Made by a program: the position numbers and the translations under genes | Notes under the pieces: generated by a model | What the model was told of the DNA's origin: nothing | Seen by the model: only the letters and a program-made list of their open reading frames with translations | Databases searched by the model: none | Shown here: in pieces, positions 18,021-26,758 of the stretch | Layout: each line of letters opens with the position of its first letter | How positions within the stretch are numbered: the stretch's first letter is position 1 | From: an uncultured Bacteroidota bacterium | GTDB lineage: Bacteria > Bacteroidota > Bacteroidia > Flavobacteriales > Flavobacteriaceae | DNA: 64,000 nt | NCBI GenBank assembly: GCA_902546725.1 | Contig: CACCLB010000004.1 | Span: 62,001-126,000, forward strand | Reading direction: 5' to 3'

Positions 18021-19787
18021 ATGACACCGAGCAGATTATTTGATTTTATAACCTATCAGAAAGATAACGCCCCACTAGAAAAATCATTTACTACCAAATA
18101 CGATGGTAAATGGGAAAGCATTTCTTCTGAAATGTTTTGTGAGCAAGCTGAAAGTATCAGCAATGCATTGATTGAATTGGGGATTGAACCTCAAGACAAG
18201 ATTGCAATGATCTCATCAAATAATCGAACGGAATGGAGCTTAATAGATGTTGGATTACTTGCTGTAGGTGCTGTAAACGTTCCTATTTATCCCACTATTT
18301 CCTCAAAGGATTACGAATACATTCTCAACCATTCTGAAAGTCAGTACTGTTTTGTGTCGGATCAGGAAGTATATGACAAGGTAATGGCCATTGAAAAAAA
18401 TGTCAAATCCCTGAAAAAAATCTACAGTTTTGATAAAATCAAAGGTTGTGCTCACTGGAGTGAACTTTTGGAAGTTGGGAAAAATAAGCCGAATCATAAA
18501 ACTGTTCAAAAGAGAAAGGATGCCGTAAAATCTGAAGATTTGGCAACCATTATTTATACCTCTGGAACTACTGGAGTTCCTAAAGGGGTTATGCTGAGTC
18601 ACCACAATGTTGTTTCAAATGTACTTTCAAGTTCAAAACGATTACCTCTTACTATAGGTGATGCTTCTGCTTTGAGCTTTCTTCCAGTCTGTCATATTTT
18701 TGAGCGGGTAATTTTATACATCTATATGTACAATAGTGTTTCCGTTTATTTTGCAGAATCTCTTGAAACCATAGCAGATAATTTACGTGAGGTAAAACCT
18801 GAGGTCATGACAGCCGTGCCTCGTTTACTTGAAAAAGTTTACGATAAAATCTATGGAAAAGGGGAAGAATTAGGCGGTATCAAACAAAAGCTCTTTTATT
18901 GGGCAGTTGATCTTGGTCTACAATATGAACCCTATGGTCAAAATGGAGCTTGGTATGAATTTAAGCTCAAAATAGCACGTAAACTCATCCTCTCTAAGTG
19001 GAAGGAAGCCCTTGGTGGAAATCTTGAATTGATAGCCTCTGGAAGTGCAGCTTTACAACCTAGATTGGCAAGAGTATTTACTGCGGCAGGCATGACATTA
19101 GTCGAAGGCTATGGACTGACTGAAACCTCACCCGTGATTTCGGTCAACGACATGAGAGAAAGTCATTTTCGTATAGGTACGGTTGGTAAGGTCATTGACG
19201 GTGTAACAGTCAAAATCGCTGAAGATGGTGAAATATTATGTAAAGGTCCCAACGTCATGATGGGATACTACAAAGAAGAAGAAAAAACTAAAGAGGTGAT
19301 GAGCGGCGACTATTTTCACACAGGAGATATTGGTGAAATTGATGCAGGTGGATTTTTAAAAATAACTGACCGTAAAAAAGAGATGTTTAAAACTTCCGGA
19401 GGAAAGTATATCGCTCCTCAGGTAATTGAAAACCAAATGAAACAATCCCTCTTTATAGAACAAATAATGGTAGTGGGTGCTGGAAGAAAAATGCCAACTG
19501 CACTAATTCAACCTAATGTTGATTATGTACTCAACTGGTTAAAAGAAGAGGGGGTCAGTTGTACATCACTTGCAGCTGCAGTTAAGGAAGCAAAATTGAT
19601 AGATGCTTTTCAAAATGAAATTGATACTCACAACAAACACTTTGGCTCTTGGGAACAAATTAAAAAGTTTCAGTTAACCCCAGGAGAATGGACCATAGAC
19701 GACGGACACCTTACCCCTACTATGAAACTTAAAAGGAAAGTCATCAAAGATAAATACGATGACATAATCGAATCAATGTATGCTTAA
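18021..19787 (+). CDS. Long-chain fatty acid-CoA ligase
   Basis: A 588-residue AMP-forming acyl-CoA synthetase that activates fatty acids through an acyl-adenylate. The P-loop motif IIYTSGTTGVPKGVMLSH is at about residues 177-194, the adenine-binding VEGYGLTETSP at about 364, and the hinge TGDIGEIDAGGFLKITDRKK at about 434. The C-terminal catalytic lysine is expected near residue 570 (PTMKLKRKVI). Length and motifs fit the long-chain group (FadD/FAA type). MarR and acyl-CoA dehydrogenase genes follow, so a role in fatty-acid degradation is likely. Confidence 0.92.
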   Translation: MTPSRLFDFITYQKDNAPLEKSFTTKYDGKWESISSEMFCEQAESISNALIELGIEPQDKIAMISSNNRTEWSLIDVGLLAVGAVNVPIYPTISSKDYEYILNHSESQYCFVSDQEVYDKVMAIEKNVKSLKKIYSFDKIKGCAHWSELLEVGKNKPNHKTVQKRKDAVKSEDLATIIYTSGTTGVPKGVMLSHHNVVSNVLSSSKRLPLTIGDASALSFLPVCHIFERVILYIYMYNSVSVYFAESLETIADNLREVKPEVMTAVPRLLEKVYDKIYGKGEELGGIKQKLFYWAVDLGLQYEPYGQNGAWYEFKLKIARKLILSKWKEALGGNLELIASGSAALQPRLARVFTAAGMTLVEGYGLTETSPVISVNDMRESHFRIGTVGKVIDGVTVKIAEDGEILCKGPNVMMGYYKEEEKTKEVMSGDYFHTGDIGEIDAGGFLKITDRKKEMFKTSGGKYIAPQVIENQMKQSLFIEQIMVVGAGRKMPTALIQPNVDYVLNWLKEEGVSCTSLAAAVKEAKLIDAFQNEIDTHNKHFGSWEQIKKFQLTPGEWTIDDGHLTPTMKLKRKVIKDKYDDIIESMYA

Positions 19788-19828
19788 AAATTAATAAATA
19801 CCAATCCCGAAACTTTTTTTGTTTTTAT

Positions 19829-19854
19829 TATGCGTGCATAGTATTTTTTAATAC
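19829..19854 (+). promoter_or_regulatory. Candidate MarR operator: two adjacent inverted repeats
   Basis: TATGC-GT-GCATA (19829-19840) is followed directly by GTATT-TTTT-AATAC (19841-19854), which runs into the -7 promoter box. Position, dyad symmetry and the MarR gene ten bases downstream suggest autoregulation. There is no experimental support in sequence alone. Confidence 0.5.
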
Positions 19855-19859
19855 ATTTG
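19852..19859 (+). promoter_or_regulatory. -7 promoter element before the MarR gene
   Basis: TACATTTG is an exact TAnnTTTG match ending five bases before the ATG at 19865, so the transcript may be leaderless. It overlaps the second inverted repeat by three bases. Confidence 0.5.
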
Positions 19860-19864
19860 ACTTG

Positions 19865-20314
19865 ATGAGACAAGAAACTTTTGACAGCGTGTTACGCTCC
19901 ACATGGAACTTAGTAAGCAAGATGTACAATAAAGAAGCAAATAAGTTTGATTCAACTATGGCCACGGGTTTTGCCTTATTAAGCATAGATGCGGAAGGAA
20001 CTCCCTCTACTACACTTGGTCCGAAGATGGGTATGGAGCCAACCAGTTTGTCCAGACTATTGAATACCATGGAAGAACGGGATTTAATTTATAGAACACA
20101 AAACCCAAACGATGGTAGGAGTATCCTGATACACCTTACCCCTTTTGGTAATGAAAAAAGGGACGACTCCAAAGCAGTAGTTCTTCATTTCAATCAATTG
20201 ATTGAAAAGTCATTGAGTCCAGAGAAGATTGCTGTTTTCTTTGAAGTCATGAGTTGCATCAAAGAAAACGCTCAGAATTTTGAACATTTTACCCCAATCC
20301 TAAAAACGGAATAA
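19865..20314 (+). CDS. MarR family transcriptional regulator
   Basis: A 149-residue winged-helix regulator. The recognition-helix region reads GTPSTTLGPKMGMEPTSLSR, followed by LLNTMEERDLIYRTQNPNDGRS, where the D-x-R of the MarR wing is clear. The start is the ATG at 19865 rather than the TTG just before it. It lies two bases before the acyl-CoA dehydrogenase gene and downstream of the acyl-CoA ligase gene. In related flavobacteria such a gene heads a beta-oxidation operon, so it probably senses acyl-CoA or free fatty acid. Confidence 0.9.
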   Translation: MRQETFDSVLRSTWNLVSKMYNKEANKFDSTMATGFALLSIDAEGTPSTTLGPKMGMEPTSLSRLLNTMEERDLIYRTQNPNDGRSILIHLTPFGNEKRDDSKAVVLHFNQLIEKSLSPEKIAVFFEVMSCIKENAQNFEHFTPILKTE

Positions 20315-20316
20315 TT

Positions 20317-22119
20317 ATGGAAACTAAATCACAAAACGAAGTAAACGGAGGTTCATTTTTAATTTCTAAAATCGATCCAGATCAGGTCTTTACACCTGAA
20401 GATTTTTCTGAAGAACAACGCATGATGAAAGAGGCGGTGATTGAATTCATTGACCGAGAAGTTTGGCCTCATAAGGAGCGTTTCGAGAAAAAAGATTACG
20501 CCTTTACTGAAAGTCTAATGAAAAAAGCTGGAGAACTTGGTTTTCTCAGTATTCCAGTTCCTGAGAACTACGGGGGTATGGGAATGGGTTTTGTCTCCAC
20601 CATGCTTGTATGTGATTATATCTCAGGAGCTAGCGGATCACTTTCTACGGCTTTTGGAGCGCATACTGGTATTGGTATATTACCCATATTACTCTACGGA
20701 ACAGAAGATCAAAAACAGGAATACCTTCCTAAACTCGCTTCAGGTGAGTGGTTTGGATCTTATTGCTTGACTGAGCCTGGAGCAGGTTCAGATGCAAATT
20801 CAGGAAAGACCAAAGCGGTTTTATCAGAAGATGGAAGCCATTATGAAATAACAGGTCAAAAAATGTGGATTTCAAATGCTGGTTTTGCAAGCTTATTCAT
20901 CGCATTTGCTCGTATTGAAGACGATAAAAACATAACGGGTTTTATAGTTCCTTTTGAAGAGAACAATGGTATTGAATTGGGCGAAGAAGAAAACAAACTT
21001 GGGATTCACGCTTCTTCTACCCGACAAGTCTTCTTTAACAAGACTAGAGTTCCTGTTGAAAAGGTATTGGGTGAACGCAACGGAGGATTTAAAATTGCAA
21101 TGAATGCATTAAATGTTGGGAGAATTAAACTTGGAGTTGCCTGTTTAGATGCTCAAAGAAGAGTAACTACTAAATCGATTGAATACGCCAACGAACGCGT
21201 ACAATTTAACAAGCCAATCGCTTCTTTTGGTGCAATTAAAGAAAAGATTGCACAAATGGCAAGTTCTTGTTATGTGGGAGAATCTACCTGTTATCGAGCT
21301 GCCCATGATGTAGAACAACAAATCCAAAACAATCTAGATAAAGGGCTGAGTCATCAGGAAGCAGAACTTAAAGGAGTTGAAAATTTTGCCATAGAATGTT
21401 CCCTCATTAAAGTTGGAGCATCAGAAGATGTACAAAATTGTGCTGATCATGGGATTCAAATTTTAGGAGGTATGGGATTCTCTGCTGATACACCAATGGA
21501 ATCAGCTTGGAGAGATGCGCGAATTGGAAGAATCTACGAGGGTACTAATGAAATTAATAGAATGTTATCCGTAGGCCTTTTACTAAAAAAAGGAATGAAA
21601 GGAGAATTAGAACTTATGCCTGCTGTGATGCAAGCGGCCATGCGTTTGGGTTCAGAAAAAGCAAATGAGATCGCAGACGGGCCTCTAGCACAAGAACATC
21701 AACTGATTGAGAATTTTAAACAACTGTTCCTAATGATTACTGGCAATGCCACTCAAAAATACGGAACTAAGCTTGAAGAAGAACAACAGGTACTTCAGGC
21801 ACTAGCAGATGTATTGATAGAAATTTACTTTTGTGAATCTGCTATATTGAGAACCCTTAAAAACTGTAATCGAAGTGGAGTTAATAGTCAGGAAATTCAG
21901 ATTGCGATGACACAAAATTATGTCTTTGAAGCTCAAGGTTTGATCGCTAAACGAATCAAAGAAGTCATACTGCATCTTACAGGCGGCAACAAAGACGAAC
22001 GCAATCAATTGCTTGAGGTACTCCAAAAGCATGGAGAGTATATCGACCATCCCGACAGTTTTGGACTCAGGACTAAGATTGCGGATCATTTGATTAAGGA
22101 AAATAAATACTGTTTCTAA
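20317..22119 (+). CDS. Acyl-CoA dehydrogenase family protein
   Basis: A 600-residue FAD-dependent acyl-CoA dehydrogenase, the first oxidative step of beta-oxidation. The conserved blocks are YCLTEPGAGSDANS (FAD/substrate), KMWISNAGFA, and near residue 410 the family motif RIYEGTNEINR. The C-terminal 170 residues extend beyond the classical 380-residue fold, as in the larger VLCAD/ACAD9-like members. The start ATG lies two bases after the MarR stop, so the two are co-transcribed. A strong terminator follows. Confidence 0.92.
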   Translation: METKSQNEVNGGSFLISKIDPDQVFTPEDFSEEQRMMKEAVIEFIDREVWPHKERFEKKDYAFTESLMKKAGELGFLSIPVPENYGGMGMGFVSTMLVCDYISGASGSLSTAFGAHTGIGILPILLYGTEDQKQEYLPKLASGEWFGSYCLTEPGAGSDANSGKTKAVLSEDGSHYEITGQKMWISNAGFASLFIAFARIEDDKNITGFIVPFEENNGIELGEEENKLGIHASSTRQVFFNKTRVPVEKVLGERNGGFKIAMNALNVGRIKLGVACLDAQRRVTTKSIEYANERVQFNKPIASFGAIKEKIAQMASSCYVGESTCYRAAHDVEQQIQNNLDKGLSHQEAELKGVENFAIECSLIKVGASEDVQNCADHGIQILGGMGFSADTPMESAWRDARIGRIYEGTNEINRMLSVGLLLKKGMKGELELMPAVMQAAMRLGSEKANEIADGPLAQEHQLIENFKQLFLMITGNATQKYGTKLEEEQQVLQALADVLIEIYFCESAILRTLKNCNRSGVNSQEIQIAMTQNYVFEAQGLIAKRIKEVILHLTGGNKDERNQLLEVLQKHGEYIDHPDSFGLRTKIADHLIKENKYCF

Positions 22120-22141
22120 AAGACAAACAGTTCTCTATCCA

Positions 22142-22171
22142 ACCGACACCCCAAAGTGTCGGTTTTTTTTT
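22142..22171 (+). terminator. Rho-independent terminator after the acyl-CoA dehydrogenase gene
   Basis: A perfect eight-base-pair stem ACCGACAC / GTGTCGGT with loop CCCAAA, followed by a run of nine T. It lies 22 bases past the stop codon and just before the M28 peptidase gene. Confidence 0.93.
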
Positions 22172-22189
22172 ACCTTTTACAAAAAATTG

Positions 22190-23530
22190 ATGAAACCTAT
22201 TTATATCCTTTTTATCGCCCTGACCTTTTGTACTGGCTTTGCTCAAGAAAACCAAAAAATATACGATATCATTGATGCCGTTTCCTCAAAAAGCATCAAG
22301 CAGGATATCGAAAAATTAGTCAGTTTTGGAACGCGACATACCCTGAGTGACACACTATCTAAATCTAGGGGGATCGGTGCAGCAAGAAGATGGATTAAAT
22401 CTGAATTTGACAAAATTTCTGATACCTGTGACGGATGCCTAGAGGTATTTTATCAAAAAAATTACTTTACACCTGAAGACGGAGATCGAATTGTAAAACC
22501 CGTTTGGATAAATAATGTAGTTGCCATACAAAGAGGAACAACCCACCCAAACCGATTCATTATTATGAGTGGTGACATAGATTCCAGAATTTCTGATCCA
22601 ACCAATTATACCGACGACTCCCCTGGAGCCAACGACAATGCTTCAGGTATGGCAGGAACCATAGAGGCCGCAAGAGTGCTTTCTAAATATTCCTTTGAAA
22701 ACAGTATTATTTATGTAGGTCTTGCAGGAGAAGAACAAGGACTATTTGGAGGCAAAGGTTTGGCAAAACATGCACAAGAACAAGGCTGGGAACTGATTGG
22801 AATTCTGAACAACGACATGATCGGAAATATCAAAGGAGTGGATGGCGTGATTGACAACCGAAGCTTTAGGATTTTTTCAGAACCGGTACCAGCAAATGAA
22901 ACTGAACGAGCTCGAAAAGCACGTCGTTTTTACGGTGGAGAAGTTGATGGGATTTCAAGGCAGCTGGCTCGTTATGTCCACAAAACAATAAAACACTATA
23001 TGCCTGAAATGAATCCGCTGATGATTTACAGATTGGATCGTTTTGGAAGAGGAGGTCACCACCGTCCTTTTAATGATGTTGGCTATGCAGGCATCCGTAT
23101 TATGGAGGCTCATGAAAACTATGTGATGCAGCACCAGGATATCCGAATAGAAAATGGAATTGCCTATGGTGATGTCATCTCGGGGGTTGACTTTGAGTAT
23201 GCAAAAAAACTGACTGCCGTGAATGCCATCAATCTGGCTAGTTTAGCTTGGGCTCCACCAGCAGTCAAAAATCTCTCAATTGGTGGGATTGTTCAAGCCT
23301 CAGCTAAATTTAAATGGGAAAAAGTAAAAGATCCCAATGTGAAAGGATATAAGATTTATTGGAGGGATACAACCAGCCCCATATGGCAATACGAACGTTT
23401 TGTAGGAGATGTCGATACTCATACTTTGGAGGGAATTGTAATTGATAATTACTTTTTTGGTGTATCAACCGTTGGAAAAAACGGTTTTGAAAGCCCGGTA
23501 GTTTTTCCAAATGGAATTTTTAGAGATTAA
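22190..23530 (+). CDS. Secreted M28 family zinc aminopeptidase
   Basis: A 446-residue exported metallopeptidase. The signal peptide ends after FCTGFAQ (about residue 18); the start is the ATG at 22190, not the TTG before it. The M28 metal site is visible: GDIDSR region, then SPGANDNASGMAG (bridging Asp), GLAGEEQGLFG (catalytic Glu and ligand Glu) and LNNDMIGN (Asp ligand), with a late His in the MEAHENYV block. The last 85 residues form a fibronectin type III-like domain (PAVKNLSIGGIV to VSTVGKNGFESP). It has no T9SS tail, so it should stay periplasmic or be secreted by another route. Confidence 0.87.
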   Translation: MKPIYILFIALTFCTGFAQENQKIYDIIDAVSSKSIKQDIEKLVSFGTRHTLSDTLSKSRGIGAARRWIKSEFDKISDTCDGCLEVFYQKNYFTPEDGDRIVKPVWINNVVAIQRGTTHPNRFIIMSGDIDSRISDPTNYTDDSPGANDNASGMAGTIEAARVLSKYSFENSIIYVGLAGEEQGLFGGKGLAKHAQEQGWELIGILNNDMIGNIKGVDGVIDNRSFRIFSEPVPANETERARKARRFYGGEVDGISRQLARYVHKTIKHYMPEMNPLMIYRLDRFGRGGHHRPFNDVGYAGIRIMEAHENYVMQHQDIRIENGIAYGDVISGVDFEYAKKLTAVNAINLASLAWAPPAVKNLSIGGIVQASAKFKWEKVKDPNVKGYKIYWRDTTSPIWQYERFVGDVDTHTLEGIVIDNYFFGVSTVGKNGFESPVVFPNGIFRD

Positions 23531-24526
23531 AAGTAATTGTCGTTTTGTATTCTTTTATAAAGTCCTCTTCTGTTTCTTCTAAACTTGCTGAAATCAAAAG
23601 TTAAGTAAAGTTCAAATACACTGGCTGCAAAGGTTCTTGACACATTTTTAAAAGGAAAATTGTATAACATTCCAAAATCAAAATTGTCAAATGAGATGCC
23701 TGCCGACATGCCAATCTGAGTCAAATTTAATCCGTTAAAAAAAGAGAGTTGCTGATTGACACCAAAAGCAAATTCCGCCAATTGAATTTCTTGGGAAAAA
23801 TACATCAAGTTTGAACTTCCTTGGGAGGTATAAGCTCCATAAGCAAGTAAATAAGTATACCTTGGCAACAATCCTCGATCATAAGGATTAAGGTTAAATT
23901 CATAAGCCATATTGGCTGTAACATTCAGAAGCTTCCTGTTTTCAGCACCCTGATCAAAACTGACATTAGGCTGATTAAGGTGTTTTAAACTCAAGCCCAT
24001 AAGAAGACGTTAGTTGTGAATAATGAATGAAGCGCCAAGATCCATATAGGATACTTGAAGCAATCGATTGGCTAAAGGATCCGCAGTTTCTGTACTTATA
24101 AAGCCAGTGCTTCTGTCCAACTGATCCTCAAAAATTAAACTTGATACATTAAATGCAGAACTTCCTAAGCCCGCACTAATAGCAGGTAGAGAAAATAAAT
24201 TATTGTTGATTTGAACTTTGTAAACATAAGTGAAGTTAGCAATGTTTGAACTGAGACCACTATTTTGAATCCTGAAAGAGTTAAAGTCTAAGCCTAGACT
24301 AAAGTTCTTTTCATCAAATGAAAGCGCACCAAAAAAGTATTTATTATCAATATTTTGAGTTGAATTGATAGGTATTGTATAAAACTCCTATTCTATTGAG
24401 ACTGTTAAATCCGAAATAACTCGCATTGGATTTTTGCATAAAACGGGTTTGTACTATAAACAAATCATTCTGAGAAAATGAGTTTACTGTACAAAGTAAT
24501 CCAATAAGTAGTATAATTTTTTTCAT
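23527..24526 (-). pseudogene. PorP/SprF family outer-membrane protein, broken copy
   Basis: A decayed paralogue of the intact gene at 26759. Reading from ATG 24524-24526 gives a signal peptide (MKKIILLIGLLCTVNSFSQ) and FMQKSNASYFGFN, GVLYN, equivalent to FMQKVNPSAFGMN, GVLYN in the intact copy. The frame then shifts by one between 24349 and 24390. The next frame continues the family (NKYFFGALSFDEKNFSLGLD) until an in-frame TAA (24010-24012) at IIHN, and resumes with MGLSLKHLNQPN to the end at 23527. Both lesions lie where the intact copy aligns without gaps of note, so this is one gene with two inactivating mutations. Confidence 0.88.
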
Positions 24527-25356
24527 TTAATTAAAACAAAATTTCCGCTCTGAGTAATTTCTGATTAATCTATATTTCCTCCTAATAAATCGGGAAGAAC
24601 GGTTATCTTAACTATATTACTTACATCAGAACACAACTTGCTGTTTAACAGATTTAAAGCTTTTCGTCTAAAATTTATCGTTGCATTCTGAGCTTGTGGG
24701 CTATAAGTTTCTGAGTTAGCATTGAGGATATCGTTCCAGGTAATGCCATCTAAAGAACTTTGCCATTGGTAAACAGTTGTCGCAGTATTGGAAACAGCAG
24801 TTCCATTAATTATTGCAGGGGAAATTGAGGTAAGTGTATTAGGAATTGTTCCTTTACAAATATAAGCTGCACCTGCAATACTTCCTGCTTGTACTGCATT
24901 CTGAATTAAAAATATGGAATCTTGTAAAGTAGAATTAATCTGTAGGCTTGCAATTACAGTGACTGTGACATTTCCTGTTCCAACTGGAGTAAAAGTGAAT
25001 GTTGAACTCGCAGTATTTTGCTGAAATTCTCCGTTAACAAGAAAATTATAGGTAGTCACACTTGCCAAAGCAGTCGCTGTAATCTGAACTGTTTCACCAA
25101 TACAGAACACATTTCCTGATGAAGAAGATGTTAGTGTTAGACTTGACTGAAACAGCACTTCAGATACATTCACAAATTTATTTGAGACAGCACCAGCACT
25201 GTTCAAGTAGGATGTTAAAACTGATGGTATTGCTTTGTCCGTATTAATCAGACCAGTATCTAACTTACTCCTGCCCCACAATTGAAAGGAAAACAAGAAC
25301 AGGATAAAAAATAATGTAGTGAAAAATTTAAACTGAAGCTTGGGGAACTTCATCAT
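24523..25356 (-). pseudogene. Remnant of a T9SS-exported repeat adhesin, middle deleted
   Basis: The open part (24565-25356, 263 residues) has a signal peptide, one beta-sandwich-like stretch and one Ig-like repeat with YQWQSSLDGITWNDI, closely like YQWQSSKSIDDSSFQNI in the giant adhesin. It stops at TAA 24565. Translating on in the same frame gives SEITQSGNFVLIK and a TGA that overlaps the ATG of the broken porP gene. That tail matches the final residues of the giant adhesin (RDGTFILLQ). So the two ends of an adhesin gene survive with almost everything between deleted. Confidence 0.8.
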
Positions 25357-25561
25357 AAAATAGGTTCGTTAGATTTGAACTATAAAATGCTGAGTTACAA
25401 GAACTCAACTATTTTATATTATAAAAGCATATATACAAAAATATTATATGGAAATATTTTTTTCATTTGTAAGGTTTTGATAAACACACACTTCTTATTT
25501 GTAACAAAAAGATCAAAAATCAGAATATTAAAAAAAGTATAGGGGAAAGTAAACGAGAATC
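25357..25561. other. AT-rich spacer between the intact operon and the remnant cassette
   Basis: About 205 bases with no ORF. A small inverted repeat TGAGTT-ACAAG-AACTCA lies at 25391-25407. I see no T run after it and no exact TAnnTTTG promoter for the remnant. Confidence 0.4.
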
Positions 25562-26755
25562 CTATTCCACACTGATATACAACCTTCGAAAACTTGCATC
25601 GAGATAGTATTCATTATCTTCCAAGTTTACAGGTACAGTGGTGAAATTTTCATTAATAATTTGATAGGATTTTGGAAGCCCATCCTCCAGTGAAAATAGA
25701 ATTTTGTAATTATTGCCTGCTTCAATTTGGATAGGGTCTCCATCTAAACTCATCAATTGCCCTGAATTACTACCAAAGCTAAATTCATTCCCATTAGAAG
25801 TAGTCCTTAATAAGCCCTCAAAACCAATTGTGGAGGAAGAAGTCGTGGTGGCTTGGGTAAGATCTAAGTATCCAATAAGTTTATTTTGATTGACTAAATC
25901 ATAAAGCTCCACACTTAGGTCCGCAGTTCCTGATTGTGTTAAACACAACTCCCAAGACGAAGAACTCAAAGCAGGGTATTTTTTAATGATAAAATCAAAA
26001 TCAGACAAATTATCAACATAAAACTCTTGGGTAAAATAGGTATCATCTATGACTCGAGAAATTCTAAATGCCTTAAAATCATTTATAAAGACCTCTAGTT
26101 TAGTGTTTTCAGTTACGGAATTTTCAATATAGTTTTTGTGAGTCAATTTATACTCCACCGTGAACTTCAATCGCTGATCTTCAAACCGTGTAAATGATGC
26201 ACTTGCTTCAAATGGGCTGTCTAAATCTGATACCGCATTTTCTCTAATAATAACATTTTGACTGTTGGGGATTACGGCCCAATTACTGTCGTCTGATGTT
26301 GTAAATGTATTCCAGTTGGACTCATTATAGGAAATTTCAACTGGTCTAGTTATCTCAATGGTATCTTTAAAAGAAACAATAGTATTCAAGTTTAAAGTAT
26401 CGATTTTAGTCAATACCAGCTTTGAATAGTACGATCCATATTTGGAATAATTTACAGTAGTACTTAGGCTTTCTTTAACGCTTGTGGGCTCTCCGTTTGG
26501 AAAAATCCATTCCAATGAATCGATATCATCATCCAACAACACTGCTTTGTATGTAATCGGTATTGTAAGCGAACCATTATCTCGCTCAGATCTAAAAATT
26601 GAAGTTGAATCAGCCACTATACGCGCTTTAAACTCACCATTCCTTACCGAGGTGATATAAGCTGTAGTATCTTGATCACTAGAACACTGATAGATTAATA
26701 GCAGTGCTAAGAGTCCGCTAAGGATTTTTACATGAGAACTGAATTTAAAAACCAT
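25562..26755 (-). CDS. PKD-containing lipoprotein of the adhesin operon, unknown function
   Basis: A 397-residue protein I do not recognise as a named family. A lipoprotein signal peptide ends at Cys24 (LLLIYQCSSD). Residues about 65-125 look like a PKD domain (SLEWIFPNGEPTSV, then YSKYGSYYSKLVL). The remaining 270 residues look beta-rich with no recognised motif and include one more cysteine. It begins three bases after the PorP/SprF stop, so it is the last gene of a three-gene operon with the giant adhesin. A surface role in docking or processing the adhesin is inferred only from this position. Confidence 0.6.
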   Translation of the reverse strand: MVFKFSSHVKILSGLLALLLIYQCSSDQDTTAYITSVRNGEFKARIVADSTSIFRSERDNGSLTIPITYKAVLLDDDIDSLEWIFPNGEPTSVKESLSTTVNYSKYGSYYSKLVLTKIDTLNLNTIVSFKDTIEITRPVEISYNESNWNTFTTSDDSNWAVIPNSQNVIIRENAVSDLDSPFEASASFTRFEDQRLKFTVEYKLTHKNYIENSVTENTKLEVFINDFKAFRISRVIDDTYFTQEFYVDNLSDFDFIIKKYPALSSSSWELCLTQSGTADLSVELYDLVNQNKLIGYLDLTQATTTSSSTIGFEGLLRTTSNGNEFSFGSNSGQLMSLDGDPIQIEAGNNYKILFSLEDGLPKSYQIINENFTTVPVNLEDNEYYLDASFRRLYISVE

Positions 26756-26758
26756 GCA

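Noticed and set aside
23527-24000. A 157-residue free-standing PorP-like gene
   Set aside because: It is the C-terminal piece of a broken full-length gene; upstream sequence continues the same protein in frame before the nonsense codon.
25391-25407. TGAGTT-ACAAG-AACTCA as a terminator for the lipoprotein operon
   Set aside because: It is upstream of, not downstream from, the lipoprotein gene on the minus strand and has no T run.
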